From the NCBI RefSeq assembly GCF_019665765.1, contig NZ_CP081150.1, positions 3,286,001 through 3,350,000 on the forward strand: 64,000 bases of DNA. Direction: 5' to 3'. This document shows, piece after piece, positions 52,220 through 61,079 of the stretch. How positions within the stretch are numbered: the first letter of the stretch is position 1; the number at the start of each line of letters is the position of its first letter. A program made the translations under genes and the position numbers. Source of the DNA: Deefgea tanakiae (GTDB lineage: Bacteria; Pseudomonadota; Gammaproteobacteria; Burkholderiales; Chitinibacteraceae). A model generated the notes under the pieces. The model searched no databases. It saw nothing but the letters and a program-made list of their open reading frames with translations, and was not told where the DNA came from.

Positions 52220-53212
52220 ATGCGCGAAAAACCACGTTCTAAACCCGCTTCACCGCGTTCTGCTAGTGCGCCTAAACCGCCGGCGGAGCTGCATCCGCGT
52301 AACCGTCATCGTGGCCGTTATGACTTTCCTGCTTTGATTGCAGCATGCCCTGAGTTGCGCGCTTTTGTGGCGGTGAATCAGTATGGTGATGAGTCGATTG
52401 ATTTTGCCAATCCGGCGGCAGTCAAAACGCTGAATCGGGCTTTGTTGGCGAAGTTTTATGGCGTGAAAAACTGGGATGTGCCCGCGGGTTATTTGTGCCC
52501 GCCGATTCCGGGGCGTGCGGATTATATTCACAATCTGGCGGATTTATTGGATCAGAGCTATCGCGGCAAGATTCCTGAAGTGGTGCGGGTGCTGGATATT
52601 GGTTGCGGCGCGAATTGCGTTTACCCACTGATTGGTGCGGCGGAATACGAGTGGGAAATGGTCGGCTCAGAAGTGGATGCGGTGGCATTGAAAAACGCCC
52701 AGCAGATCGTTGAGGCGAATCCGCAATTGAATATCGAGCTGCGTTTGCAAAAGATTCCGGCTGCGATGTTTTTAGGGATTGTGCAAGACGGTGAGTTTTT
52801 TGACCTAACTTTATGCAATCCGCCGTTTCATGCTTCCTTGGCTGAGGCGACGGCTGGCTCGCAACGCAAGTGGAAAAACTTAGGTAAAGCGCCGAAAACC
52901 GCAGCGCCGCTGCTCAATTTTGGTGGTCAAGGCGGCGAGCTGTGGTGCGAGGGTGGCGAAGAGGCGTTTATTCAGCGCATGATTTCCGAAAGCCGTCAGA
53001 TCGGCAAACGCTGCCTGTGGTTTACTAGCTTGGTGTCAAAAGCCAGCAGTCTCCCTTTGCTATATCGAACGCTGGAAAAAGCCGGCGCGCTGGATGTGCG
53101 CACGATTGATATGAGCCAAGGGCAAAAGCAAAGCCGTGTGTTGGCGTGGACGTTTATTCCGCCAACCTCACACGAGCGGTTTTCCTCGGTTCTTTCTGAA
53201 TCGGGCCGCTGA
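52220..53212 (+). CDS. rlmF: 23S rRNA (adenine(1618)-N6)-methyltransferase
   Basis: 330 residues. A basic, Pro-rich N-terminal tail leads into [16 protein letters not shown] (about 24-39, family signature), the SAM site [16 protein letters not shown] (about 121-136) and the catalytic NPPFHAS (about 200). Modifies A1618 of 23S rRNA. Its last 45 bp overlap the 3' end of the convergent AraC-type gene in a different frame. Confidence 0.95.
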   Translation: MREKPRSKPASPRSASAPKPPAELHPRNRHRGRYDFPALIAACPELRAFVAVNQYGDESIDFANPAAVKTLNRALLAKFYGVKNWDVPAGYLCPPIPGRADYIHNLADLLDQSYRGKIPEVVRVLDIGCGANCVYPLIGAAEYEWEMVGSEVDAVALKNAQQIVEANPQLNIELRLQKIPAAMFLGIVQDGEFFDLTLCNPPFHASLAEATAGSQRKWKNLGKAPKTAAPLLNFGGQGGELWCEGGEEAFIQRMISESRQIGKRCLWFTSLVSKASSLPLLYRTLEKAGALDVRTIDMSQGQKQSRVLAWTFIPPTSHERFSSVLSESGR

Positions 53213-54022
53213 AATCCCTTTTTTCGCGCTAAATTGGCGGTGAAAATTACTGAGACTGGGAAAGCCACTGTCGAGTGCCACGCGGGGTAGTGCGTACTGC
53301 GTGGTGAGTAGCAGATTGCAGGCGTGTCCCAAGCGCAGCTCAGACAGCAAATCGCTAAAGCTCTTACCTACTTGCCGCGAGATCAACCGTTTGAGCGTGG
53401 TTTCGTTGATGTTGGCGGCTTTGGCGAGGCTGGTCAGCGTGATGCTTTCACGGTAGTGCTGATGCAAGAAATCTAAGGCCACTTTGAGGCGCGGATCGCC
53501 GACCGGCTCATTAGCGGGGGCGAGCTCCAAATAGCGTGCGTGTGAATCTGTGGGCAGTTGCCGCAACACATCGAGCAAACACAGTACGCGTTCTAGTCCT
53601 TTGAGTTGTAGCAGTTGTGCAAAGTGCGGTGCGAGTTGGGTGGCCAGCTCACGGCTAAAGACGACGCCATGCCGAATTCGTCGCAGCCATTGCCCCAATT
53701 CGCGTAGTTCGGGCAGGCCTTGCTCGGCCAGTTGATGTAGCCATTCTTCACGAAAAAACACCACATGAATTTCGATTTGATCGTGATTGGGCGCGGTTTT
53801 TCCTTGCCAAGAATGCGCTAGATTGGGGGTAATCAGTGTGAGGTCAATATCGGTAAAATCACTGACATCGTCACCCAAATACCGTAAACCACTGGCACCT
53901 GCGGTCAAGGTGATTTCGTATTCTGGGTGGTAGTGAAGATGAAAAGGGATGACTTCACCCAGATAATGATTGTGCCGCCACGGCAGCGCATGCGTGCTAC
54001 CAATCCATTCACGAAATAGCAT
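53168..54022 (-). CDS. AraC-family transcriptional regulator
   Basis: 284 residues. The N-terminal cupin-like sensing domain has [10 protein letters not shown] (about 29-38) and a further His (LAHSW, about 68). The C-terminal double helix-turn-helix spans about 182-278 with [20 protein letters not shown] and a second helix pair ending [16 protein letters not shown]. The gene is divergent from a VOC-family gene with a direct-repeat candidate operator between them, so it probably controls that gene and perhaps itself. The inducer is unknown. Its 3' end overlaps rlmF by 45 bp. Confidence 0.9.
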   Translation of the reverse strand: MLFREWIGSTHALPWRHNHYLGEVIPFHLHYHPEYEITLTAGASGLRYLGDDVSDFTDIDLTLITPNLAHSWQGKTAPNHDQIEIHVVFFREEWLHQLAEQGLPELRELGQWLRRIRHGVVFSRELATQLAPHFAQLLQLKGLERVLCLLDVLRQLPTDSHARYLELAPANEPVGDPRLKVALDFLHQHYRESITLTSLAKAANINETTLKRLISRQVGKSFSDLLSELRLGHACNLLLTTQYALPRVALDSGFPSLSNFHRQFSAKKGISAARFRKNRGKPLV

Positions 54023-54041
54023 AAGTACCCTTAGACGATAA

Positions 54042-54073
54042 GTGGATTTAGTGTACCTAATGTGGATTTATTG
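54042..54073. promoter_or_regulatory. candidate AraC-type operator (direct repeat)
   Basis: GTGGATTTAGTG (54042-54053) is followed exactly 20 bp later by GTGGATTTATTG (54062-54073). Direct repeats about two helical turns apart are the usual target of AraC-family proteins. It lies centrally in the 97-bp AraC-VOC divergent gap. Confidence 0.5.
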
Positions 54074-54119
54074 CGCAGAACTTCGCAAAATACGGTAATC
54101 AAAATAAAGGAAATCAGCG

Positions 54120-54500
54120 ATGGAAAATTTAGGTTTAAATCACATCAATCTGCGCGTGCCAACCGATTTGCTGGAGGCGATGCGGGCTTTTTATTGTGAG
54201 GTCATCCAGTTGCAAGTGGGCTTTCGCCCTGCATTTGGTACTTTGGGCTATTGGCTGTATGCGGGTGAGCAACCGGTGATTCATTTATCGATATTAAAGG
54301 GCGATACAAGTATCGATCTGAGCTTGCCCCGCGTGGTGGATCATATCGCCTTTACGTGTCGCAATATCGAGCAAACCGTGCAGAATTTGAATTCCCTCGG
54401 GCTGAAGTATCGACGCATGGATTTTGCTGATGAAGGAATTAGCCAGATTTTTATCCAAGACCCAGCGAATAATACGGTTGAATTACATTTTCATCTTTAA
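54120..54500 (+). CDS. VOC (glyoxalase/dioxygenase) superfamily protein
   Basis: 126 residues with two beta-alpha-beta modules. The likely metal ligands are His8 in LNHINLRV, His about 75 in VVDHIAFTC and Glu about 121 in NTVELHFHL, typical of single-domain VOC enzymes such as bleomycin-resistance or fosfomycin-like proteins and small dioxygenases. Substrate unknown. AAAGGA lies before the ATG. It is divergent from an AraC regulator. Confidence 0.82.
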   Translation: MENLGLNHINLRVPTDLLEAMRAFYCEVIQLQVGFRPAFGTLGYWLYAGEQPVIHLSILKGDTSIDLSLPRVVDHIAFTCRNIEQTVQNLNSLGLKYRRMDFADEGISQIFIQDPANNTVELHFHL

Positions 54501-54517
54501 TGTCATTGATGGTGGGT

Positions 54518-54568
54518 ATATCGACGTACTTATTGCTTATTAATAGCTACATTTAAATACATCGATAT
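54518..54568. repeat. palindrome after the VOC gene
   Basis: ATATCGACGTA pairs with TACATCGATAT (one mismatch) across an AT-rich loop, between two convergent genes. Similar in size and place to the GTATTG family, but the stem sequence differs. Confidence 0.45.
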
Positions 54569-54586
54569 TGGTGAGACGGTTTTTGC

Positions 54587-55732
54587 TCAAATTTCTTCGA
54601 GCGAGGCTTTTAGGGTTTGCACGACTTGACTCAGTTTGTTTTGCAGCGCAGCCTCATCAGTATAGGTGGCGGCGATTTTTTCCCAGCCACTGCGAACCAC
54701 ACTTAATAAATTTTCTTCTTGCCGATCGGATAAGCCAAAAGCAGAGAGGGTGCTTTCCATCTGCATCATCACGTCGCCAAATAAGGCGGTTCGTTCCACA
54801 TTGCCTTGCCGTTGTTGTTGATCAATTTCGCTTAAGGTGCTGGTCAAGGATTGAATCGAATTCATGATGGCGAGTTGATTTTGTGTCGCGATCAGCGTGG
54901 TTTTGATTTTGATGGCCTCCAGCCTCGATTCGGCCGCTTCAATCAAAATCGCGAGGTGATCGCGCAGGCGTCCGCAGCGTTCTTCGTCATCGACGGGCAT
55001 ATTGTTGACGACCAATTGCACATTCGGATAGTTGACCGACAGGCGATTACGAAAACGCACAATTCGGTCCATCGTCGCCATTTTTTGTAGCACCGCCAGC
55101 TCTACCCCGGTTGCCACACCTTGCAGATTGAGCGCGACGATGCCCGAGTCGGTTTTTAGCTGGACGACACCGTCGAGCTGAAATTGTTGAAGCGCGGCAA
55201 TCAATAATTGCGCGAGCCCTTGTGCGGTGTTGTTGCCGTTGAAATTTTTCAGTGTTTCCATCAACAAGCCGGTTTCACTCATGCTGCTCATCGCGGTGAA
55301 AGCGGTCGTCGTGGCATAGTTAATTTGCGATTTCATCTGAGCGCGTTCGGCACTCAGTTGTAGCATGTGCGCAGTGCGGGTGAGCAGGACTTTATGGTTG
55401 ATGGGTTTGGTGATAAAACCCTGGCCGCCGACGTCGTATACTTTGAGTAGTTCGTCGGCATTTTCTTCGGCCGACATCAGCATCACGGGGATGTCTGATA
55501 TTTCAAAATCATCACAAATGGCTTTGCATAAATCGAATCCGTTCATTTTGGGCATTTGCACATCGGCAATCACTGCGACGGGATTGATTTCTCGTGCTTT
55601 CTGTAACCCAGCCTCTCCGTCTACGGCTTCGACCACTTGATACTCGGCCTCAAGTATTCGGCGTACCAAGAGACGAATAATTGAATCGTCATCAACGACT
55701 AAAATCACCGGTTTACTGGTCGTTTCTAACAT
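54587..55732 (-). CDS. response regulator with unclassified helical output domain
   Basis: 381 residues from ATG 55732, which has AAAGGA upstream. The receiver (about 8-125) shows VILVVDDDS, phospho-acceptor Asp in VIADVQMPKMNG (about 56), MLMSAEEN and KPINHKVLL. The remaining ~250 residues contain predicted helices and no DNA-binding, GGDEF, EAL or kinase motif that I recognise. It is 128 bp downstream of a chemoreceptor gene on the same strand, so a signalling connection is likely. Confidence 0.82.
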   Translation of the reverse strand: MLETTSKPVILVVDDDSIIRLLVRRILEAEYQVVEAVDGEAGLQKAREINPVAVIADVQMPKMNGFDLCKAICDDFEISDIPVMLMSAEENADELLKVYDVGGQGFITKPINHKVLLTRTAHMLQLSAERAQMKSQINYATTTAFTAMSSMSETGLLMETLKNFNGNNTAQGLAQLLIAALQQFQLDGVVQLKTDSGIVALNLQGVATGVELAVLQKMATMDRIVRFRNRLSVNYPNVQLVVNNMPVDDEERCGRLRDHLAILIEAAESRLEAIKIKTTLIATQNQLAIMNSIQSLTSTLSEIDQQQRQGNVERTALFGDVMMQMESTLSAFGLSDRQEENLLSVVRSGWEKIAATYTDEAALQNKLSQVVQTLKASLEEI

Positions 55733-55799
55733 GTTTTTATCCTTTGCCAATCAGCATGTTTGAAGTGTAGTCGGAGATCAAAGATTTACTATCTACATA

Positions 55800-55839
55800 A
55801 AGAATAGGGCTTTGTGATATTGCACAAAGCCCTATTCTT
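55800..55839 (-). terminator. terminator-like hairpin between chemoreceptor and response regulator genes
   Basis: AAGAATAGGGCTTTGTG pairs perfectly with CACAAAGCCCTATTCTT. On the minus strand it follows the chemoreceptor gene and so may separate its transcript from the response regulator. The T-run is weak. Confidence 0.7.
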
Positions 55840-55860
55840 GAGTGTTGAAATCAACGGTGC

Positions 55861-58350
55861 TTAAAATTCAGCCCATTCTTCGTCTTCATTCTTGACGGTG
55901 GCTTGGCTGGTGGGTTTGCTGATGGGCTTGAGCATCGGTTGGGGGATGGCTTTGGCTGGGGATTTTGCGATGGTCTTTGTTTTGCTCGCGCCATTTTTGA
56001 GTTTGAATACGCCGACTAGTTCTGCGAGTTGACCCGCTTGTTCTTGCAATGATTCGGCGGCGGCGGCGGCTTCTTCGACCAGTGCGGCATTTTGCTGCGT
56101 GACTTCATCCATATTGGCAACGGCCTGATTCACTTGGGCAATACCAGCGCTTTGCTCTTTGGATGCTTCGGCAATTTCCGCCATGATGTGCGTGACCCGC
56201 TGAATGCTGACCTCAATTTCAGTCATCGTACTGCCCGCGGTATTGACGATCTGACTACCGCGCTCGACCTCGCTCACACTGTCGCCAATCAGCGTTTTGA
56301 TTTCTTTGGCGGCGACCGCCGAGCGTTGCGCCAAATTACGCACTTCAGACGCCACCACTGCAAAGCCTCTGCCTTGTTCGCCAGCGCGCGCCGCTTCAAC
56401 CGCGGCGTTGAGCGCCAAGATATTAGTCTGGAATGCGATACCGTCGATAACGCTAATAATGTCGACAATTTTGCGCGAGGCTTCATTGATCGACCCCATG
56501 CTACTTACGGCTTCTTGGACTAAATTCGCGCCTTTCTTGGCGATGAGTTCTGAATTGCGCGCCAGTTGGCTGGCCTCAATGGCATTCTCGGCATTTTGTT
56601 TCACAGTACTGGCTAGTTCTTCGCTACTGGCTGCGGTTTCTTCCAGATTGGCGGCTTGGGCTTCGGTGCGGCGTGATAGATCGCCATTGCCTTGTGAGAT
56701 TTCTTGCGAGGCGATATTAATGGTGCTGCCTGCGACTTGGATCTCACCAACCAACTGTTGCAGCTTATCGACGGTTGCATTGATGCCGTCTTTGGTTTCG
56801 CCAAACAGCCCTGCGTATTCTTTGTCTATGGTTTGCGTCAAATCACCATCGGCGAGCGCATTGGCAACGCGCATCACATCACGTAAACCCGTTTCAGTGA
56901 CCTCTGAGAGTCGATTGAGTAGCGTGGCGAGGCGGGCGCTAAAGCCTTGTTTGTCGCGCAAATCAAGCCGTGGGCTAAAGTTACCTTGCTCCGCAGCGGC
57001 GGCGACGATGCCTTCAATTTCGGCAACGATGCTGCTGAGCGCAAATACCGTGTGGTTGACGCCATCTTTAGCTCGACCAAACAGGCCTGGATAGTCTTTT
57101 TGAATCGTTTGGCTCAAATCGCCCACAGAGAGTGCATTGGCGACACGCAAGATATCGTTGAAACCCACGTCGCAGGTATTGATCAATAGATTTAAATCTT
57201 CGACCATCGCTTTGAATTTGAACTGATAAAGCGATGCATCGACGCGCACGCTAAAGTCGCCCTGCGCGCCAGCTTCGGCCATCAGTTTGATGTCGTTGCT
57301 GATGGCGACGAGGGATTGTTTTACTTGATCAACTGCTTGGGTGATTTGTGCTTGATCGCCATTCAGGCGAACCATATCGACTTCAAAATTGCCTTTGGCG
57401 TATTGGGCGATCACTTGCACCGTTTGTTCGGTCACATTGATATGCGACGTGACCAATTGATTGGTTTCATTGGCCATTTCTTGAAATGAGCCAGAAAAAT
57501 ACTCGGCATTCATTCGTGCGCTCGTTGTTCCTGCGGCATGGCTTTTGGCCATATCGACCTGCGCTTGAATAAACTGCAGCACCGTACATTGCATGCCGTG
57601 CATGGCATTGAGTAATAAGCTCATTTCATCGTAATCGCGTAGCGTAATTTCATTATCCAGCTTGCCACCCGCAATATTTTCAGCAATCACCACGGCGCGG
57701 GTAAGGGGGATAGAAATCGCGCGCAGCAGTAATACGCATGAAATGAGTGCCAGCACGAGCCCCAGTACAATCAAGCTGATGGCAATGAGTTTGACTTGTT
57801 CATAGCTGGCTTGGGCTTGGGTGTATTCCGCTTTGGCTACGTCGAGCTGCAAATTCATCAGTGCCGTGATTTGCTCGCCAACTGGATCAATGACCTCGTA
57901 AAGTGGTCCAATGAACTGGATGAGTTCACCTTGAACAATGTCGGTTTTGCCGACAAGAAATTGCGCTAGTTTGTTAATCTCTTCATTGGCCTTGGCAAAC
58001 CGTAATTCAGATTCAGCCGCGAGTTTCGCTTCTTCGGCAGTCAGCGTAGTGGCTTTATACGCACCCCATTCGCGGGCAATATCGGCTTGAGCTTGATTGA
58101 TATTTTTTGCGGTGTCTTCTGCGCTAATCATTCCCGCATTGGCTTTATTCATTGCGTCGATGATGTTCACTGCATACGAGTCGGCTACCAGCTTGAGTTG
58201 CTTGAGGGGTACCACGCGGTCTTCATACACGGTTTTGAGTGACTGGTTGACCTGTTTGAGGTTGTACAATCCCATGCCGCCCATCAGCACCAACAGTAGT
58301 GATAAGAATAAAACGGTGTAAATGATGCGTTGCTTGATTGAGACTTTCAT
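55861..58350 (-). CDS. methyl-accepting chemotaxis protein with multiple HAMP units
   Basis: 829 residues from ATG 58350 behind GAGGTAATCTT. A membrane helix (about 8-27), a four-helix-bundle periplasmic sensor (about 30-185), a second helix (about 188-212), a HAMP domain, then at least two similar HAMP-like repeats (ILRVANALSVGDLSQTI at about 405 and VMRVANALADGDLTQTI at about 500), and the signalling tip IAFQTNILALNAAVEAARAG (about 660, the invariant hairpin). The tail ends EWAEF, a W-x-x-F pentapeptide of the kind that tethers CheR/CheB. No che genes are in the window. Confidence 0.93.
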   Translation of the reverse strand: MKVSIKQRIIYTVLFLSLLLVLMGGMGLYNLKQVNQSLKTVYEDRVVPLKQLKLVADSYAVNIIDAMNKANAGMISAEDTAKNINQAQADIAREWGAYKATTLTAEEAKLAAESELRFAKANEEINKLAQFLVGKTDIVQGELIQFIGPLYEVIDPVGEQITALMNLQLDVAKAEYTQAQASYEQVKLIAISLIVLGLVLALISCVLLLRAISIPLTRAVVIAENIAGGKLDNEITLRDYDEMSLLLNAMHGMQCTVLQFIQAQVDMAKSHAAGTTSARMNAEYFSGSFQEMANETNQLVTSHINVTEQTVQVIAQYAKGNFEVDMVRLNGDQAQITQAVDQVKQSLVAISNDIKLMAEAGAQGDFSVRVDASLYQFKFKAMVEDLNLLINTCDVGFNDILRVANALSVGDLSQTIQKDYPGLFGRAKDGVNHTVFALSSIVAEIEGIVAAAAEQGNFSPRLDLRDKQGFSARLATLLNRLSEVTETGLRDVMRVANALADGDLTQTIDKEYAGLFGETKDGINATVDKLQQLVGEIQVAGSTINIASQEISQGNGDLSRRTEAQAANLEETAASSEELASTVKQNAENAIEASQLARNSELIAKKGANLVQEAVSSMGSINEASRKIVDIISVIDGIAFQTNILALNAAVEAARAGEQGRGFAVVASEVRNLAQRSAVAAKEIKTLIGDSVSEVERGSQIVNTAGSTMTEIEVSIQRVTHIMAEIAEASKEQSAGIAQVNQAVANMDEVTQQNAALVEEAAAAAESLQEQAGQLAELVGVFKLKNGASKTKTIAKSPAKAIPQPMLKPISKPTSQATVKNEDEEWAEF

Positions 58351-58588
58351 AAGATTACCTCGCTGCCAAGTCATCGTGAATTGCTGAGTGGTTGCGGCTC
58401 GCAATATGTTATTTGATTACTACTTAATTGGTATGCTTGGTAATTCTTGATTAAGAGTTTGTAATGTCAAGAAAATACGGGAACATTTTCTGCGTGGCAC
58501 GCCAAGCGGTGCACTACATAAGTATTTAATAATGTTGAAATTTTTATATTCTGATTGCGCGCCGAAGGGCGTTTGAAGAGGTTTTGCT

Positions 58589-58945
58589 ATGTCGAGTGGT
58601 GATTCACTACAAGGATTAATCGAGCAAGTGAATGCCTTCGCTGACGAGCGCGATTGGCGGCAATTTCATAGTCCGAAGAATTTAACCATGGCGCTGGCGG
58701 TGGAAGCGGCTGAGTTACTCGAGATTTTTCAGTGGGTAGATTCAAACGATTCGCTGGTGCTGACCGATGCGCAGCGCGTCGCCAGTGAGCATGAAGTGGC
58801 TGATATTTTGCTGTATTTATTGCGATTTTGTGAGATGACGGGGATTGATTTAATCGCCGCCGCGCAAGACAAAATCAAGCTCAATGCGCAAAAATATCCA
58901 GTTGAACTGGCCAAAGGAAAAGCGACTCGATCCATCGATTTATGA
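58589..58945 (+). CDS. MazG-like nucleotide pyrophosphohydrolase
   Basis: 118 residues, one all-alpha NTP-PPase domain of the RS21-C6/dCTPase type. The metal-binding EAAELLEIFQW (about 38-48) and EVADILLYLLR (about 70-80) give the EExxE...ExxD pattern; KYP near the C-terminus is also typical. It is expected to hydrolyse non-canonical or cytosine deoxynucleoside triphosphates. Monocistronic with a strong terminator. The 58351-58588 gap upstream is shared with the divergent chemoreceptor. Confidence 0.87.
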   Translation: MSSGDSLQGLIEQVNAFADERDWRQFHSPKNLTMALAVEAAELLEIFQWVDSNDSLVLTDAQRVASEHEVADILLYLLRFCEMTGIDLIAAAQDKIKLNAQKYPVELAKGKATRSIDL

Positions 58946-58950
58946 ATCGA

Positions 58951-59008
58951 GCCGCTTGTGAGAGGTGAATACGCCATATTCACGGCGTTGAGCAAGCGGC
59001 CTTTTTTT
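58951..59008 (+). terminator. branched intrinsic terminator
   Basis: GCCGCTTG pairs with CAAGCGGC, followed by CTTTTTTT, with an inner GTGAAT/ATTCAC hairpin inside the loop. Confidence 0.8.
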
Positions 59009-59087
59009 GACGCCTCTGCAATCGGCATCAGAAGCCGATTGTCTTCTCCACTTCTGCGCGATGCTCTATGTCGAGTAATACAAGACC

Positions 59088-59495
59088 CTAGTCCAAAAAG
59101 TCGGTATTGCGTGGCGGTAACTCATGCCAGAGTTGTAGGCTGCGATGGTCGGTGATTTTTAGCGTGGCTTGATTGCTCAACCACGCGGTCAATCCTTCAC
59201 GCAGGAAATTGAGTTCTTCAACAGCAAAGCCATACAAATCGCGCAGCAGTGCGCCATGTTGAATGCCAATCTCACCCTCAAAAATCGTCGCCGTTGCCAA
59301 AAATCCTTCATCGCCAATGATGGCCAACCAAACCACGCGGTCTTGCTCTTCGAGCAGTGCGAGTGTGCCTTTGGGTTGTTCGGCTAATTCTTGTGCGACC
59401 AAATGTGCGACAGCGTGCAACCACTGCCAACTTTGTTCCGTCACATCATCAGCGCCGTAAGCGGGAATATCGGTGTTGATGGAGGGGATGAACAC
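59088..59495 (-). CDS. protein of unknown function
   Basis: 135 residues from a GTG at 59495 (reads VFIPSINTDIPAYGADD). An AGGAG lies seven bases upstream (59503-59507), so I prefer this start over an ATG 13 codons earlier that would lie beyond that site. The protein is acidic, with no signal peptide or membrane helix and a regular alpha/beta pattern (GTLALLEEQDRVVWLAIIGDEG, given here as its core LALLEEQDRVVWLAII). I do not recognise a family. The region between it and the Na/Pi gene (59496-59814) shows no other gene. Confidence 0.65.
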   Translation of the reverse strand: MFIPSINTDIPAYGADDVTEQSWQWLHAVAHLVAQELAEQPKGTLALLEEQDRVVWLAIIGDEGFLATATIFEGEIGIQHGALLRDLYGFAVEELNFLREGLTAWLSNQATLKITDHRSLQLWHELPPRNTDFLD

Positions 59496-59814
59496 AAAAG
59501 AGCTCCTGTGATTGATGTATACGGCTGTAGCCAATATTTAATATGGATTACAAGGCAATACTAATGTTTTTTATCGGCGAGCGATGTCATGCGATGACAG
59601 GCATTATGCCAGATTCAGCTATGCCGATGGGCGATGCGCCCAACTCGTCAGCCGCTTAGAGCGATTAATAGTACTTTCACCCATTTGGCATCGTTCGATG
59701 CAAGTCACATCGTTCCGCGCTAGAATCGGCGATTACTCAAATGATTCGCACTGAGAGTGCGTTTGCGGCGCCAAGCGGCGAATGGCCGTAAAAAATATAG
59801 GAAGAGAGATACGC

Positions 59815-60729
59815 ATGTTTGAAACACTGATAGCGATTATTGCCGCGATTGCGATTTTTTTGTACGCACTCGAGGGTTTTAGTCGGGAATTACAAGCCGT
59901 TGGTGGCGATACGTTGCAAGATTGGCTCGGTAAGGTCACGTCCAATCGTTGGGCGGGATTTGCAGTTGGTGCATTTGCGACAGCCATTTTGCAATCGAGT
60001 AGCGCGGTGTCTTCGTTGACGACGGCCTTGGTGAATGCGTCGGTGATTTCGTTTCGCGCGAGCTTGGGGGTGTTGCTCGGCGCCAATGTGGGTACGACGG
60101 CTACAGCGTGGTTGGTGTCGTTTAAATTGACAGAAATTGGTCCGATTTTTATTGCTCTAGGGGCGTTAGTTTCCTTATTGCCGAAACGCTACGGTCAATT
60201 TGGTCGTTCGCTATTTTATTTCGGGATGATTTTTGCTGCGCTGGATTTAATTTCTCGTGCAGTGATGCCGCTACGAGAATTACCTGCGGTGATGGATTTG
60301 ATGGCGCAAGCCAATTCGCCCTTGGTTGGCGTGTTAGCGGGGATTGTGATTACCGCGATTGTGCAATCGAGTAGTGTGACCACCGGTTTGGCGATTTTAT
60401 TTGTTCAGCAAGGCTTCTTGCCGCCGCAAGCAGCGATTGCGATTGCGCTGGGCGCTAATGTAGGCTCGACATCGACCGCCTTGATTGCCAGCATGGGTAT
60501 GAGCGCGATTGCGAAGAAAACTGCGTATTACAATTTCTTGTTCAAAGGCGTTGGGCTTTTGATCTTTTTCCCATTTATCGCTCTGATGTCGAATCAACTC
60601 ACTCAACATATTAGCGATACCGGCCAAGTCGTCGCCGCCGCGCATTTGATTTTTAATTTAACGATTTCACTGATGTTCTTAATGTTGCTTGATCCGATTT
60701 TGAAGTTTTCAGAACGAAAAATACATTAA
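59815..60729 (+). CDS. Na/Pi cotransporter family protein (NptA-like), short form
   Basis: 304 residues from ATG 59815, preceded by AGGAAGAGAG; an ATG 11 codons earlier is rejected. The two inverted-repeat halves each carry the QSSS motif of the family: AILQSSSAVSSLTTAL (about 59-74) and AIVQSSSVTTGLAIL (about 183-197). GANVGTTATAW and GANVGSTSTAL are the matching second motifs. It lacks the C-terminal PhoU-like domain of longer NptA proteins. Likely inner-membrane phosphate import or export coupled to sodium. Confidence 0.9.
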   Translation: MFETLIAIIAAIAIFLYALEGFSRELQAVGGDTLQDWLGKVTSNRWAGFAVGAFATAILQSSSAVSSLTTALVNASVISFRASLGVLLGANVGTTATAWLVSFKLTEIGPIFIALGALVSLLPKRYGQFGRSLFYFGMIFAALDLISRAVMPLRELPAVMDLMAQANSPLVGVLAGIVITAIVQSSSVTTGLAILFVQQGFLPPQAAIAIALGANVGSTSTALIASMGMSAIAKKTAYYNFLFKGVGLLIFFPFIALMSNQLTQHISDTGQVVAAAHLIFNLTISLMFLMLLDPILKFSERKIH

Positions 60730-60733
60730 GAAT

Positions 60734-61003
60734 TAGGCTCTGTTGACGTTTGTTTTGCACTCGCGTTTGTGCGTATTTTGGCCTGAAACAAGGCACGGAG
60801 CGCGAAGTGTAGTCATTCTACACAAGTGCTTCGTAACGCAGTGTCAGGCCAAAAGCCGCCAAACCTTGAGGGCTGGGCGCTTTTCGAGGCGACACTGCGT
60901 TGTAGAAAGCTCACATAGAATGACTATGAATCGCTTCCTACGCCTTGTTTCGCCTCGAAAATCGCTCCAGCGCGATGCGTAAAACAAACGTCAACAGAGC
61001 CTA
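60734..61003 (+). repeat. 270-bp structured repeat, copy 3
   Basis: The most symmetric copy. GGCTCTGTTGACGTTTG at the left and its exact complement at the right; left module 60780-60850 closed by TTTTGGCCTGA/TCAGGCCAAAA; right module 60888-60954 closed by TTTTCGAGGCGA/TCGCCTCGAAAA. By eye it differs from copy 1 at roughly 20 positions. It begins four bases after the Na/Pi stop codon and ends 17 bp before a terminator. Confidence 0.9.
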
Positions 61004-61020
61004 AGATGTGAAGCGATTTC

Positions 61021-61043
61021 AAAAGGGGCGAAAGCCCCTTTTT
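61021..61043. terminator. bidirectional terminator
   Basis: AAAAGGGGC-GAAA-GCCCCTTTTT, a stable GNRA-loop hairpin with T-runs on both strands, between repeat copy 3 and the convergent LysR gene. Confidence 0.93.
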
Positions 61044-61079
61044 CAGTTCGATATTCATCAAGTCACTTCGCCTGATGCT

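Noticed and set aside
60743-60982. 79-codon open frame inside repeat copy 3
   Set aside because: Same reason: spurious frame in a non-coding inverted-duplication element.
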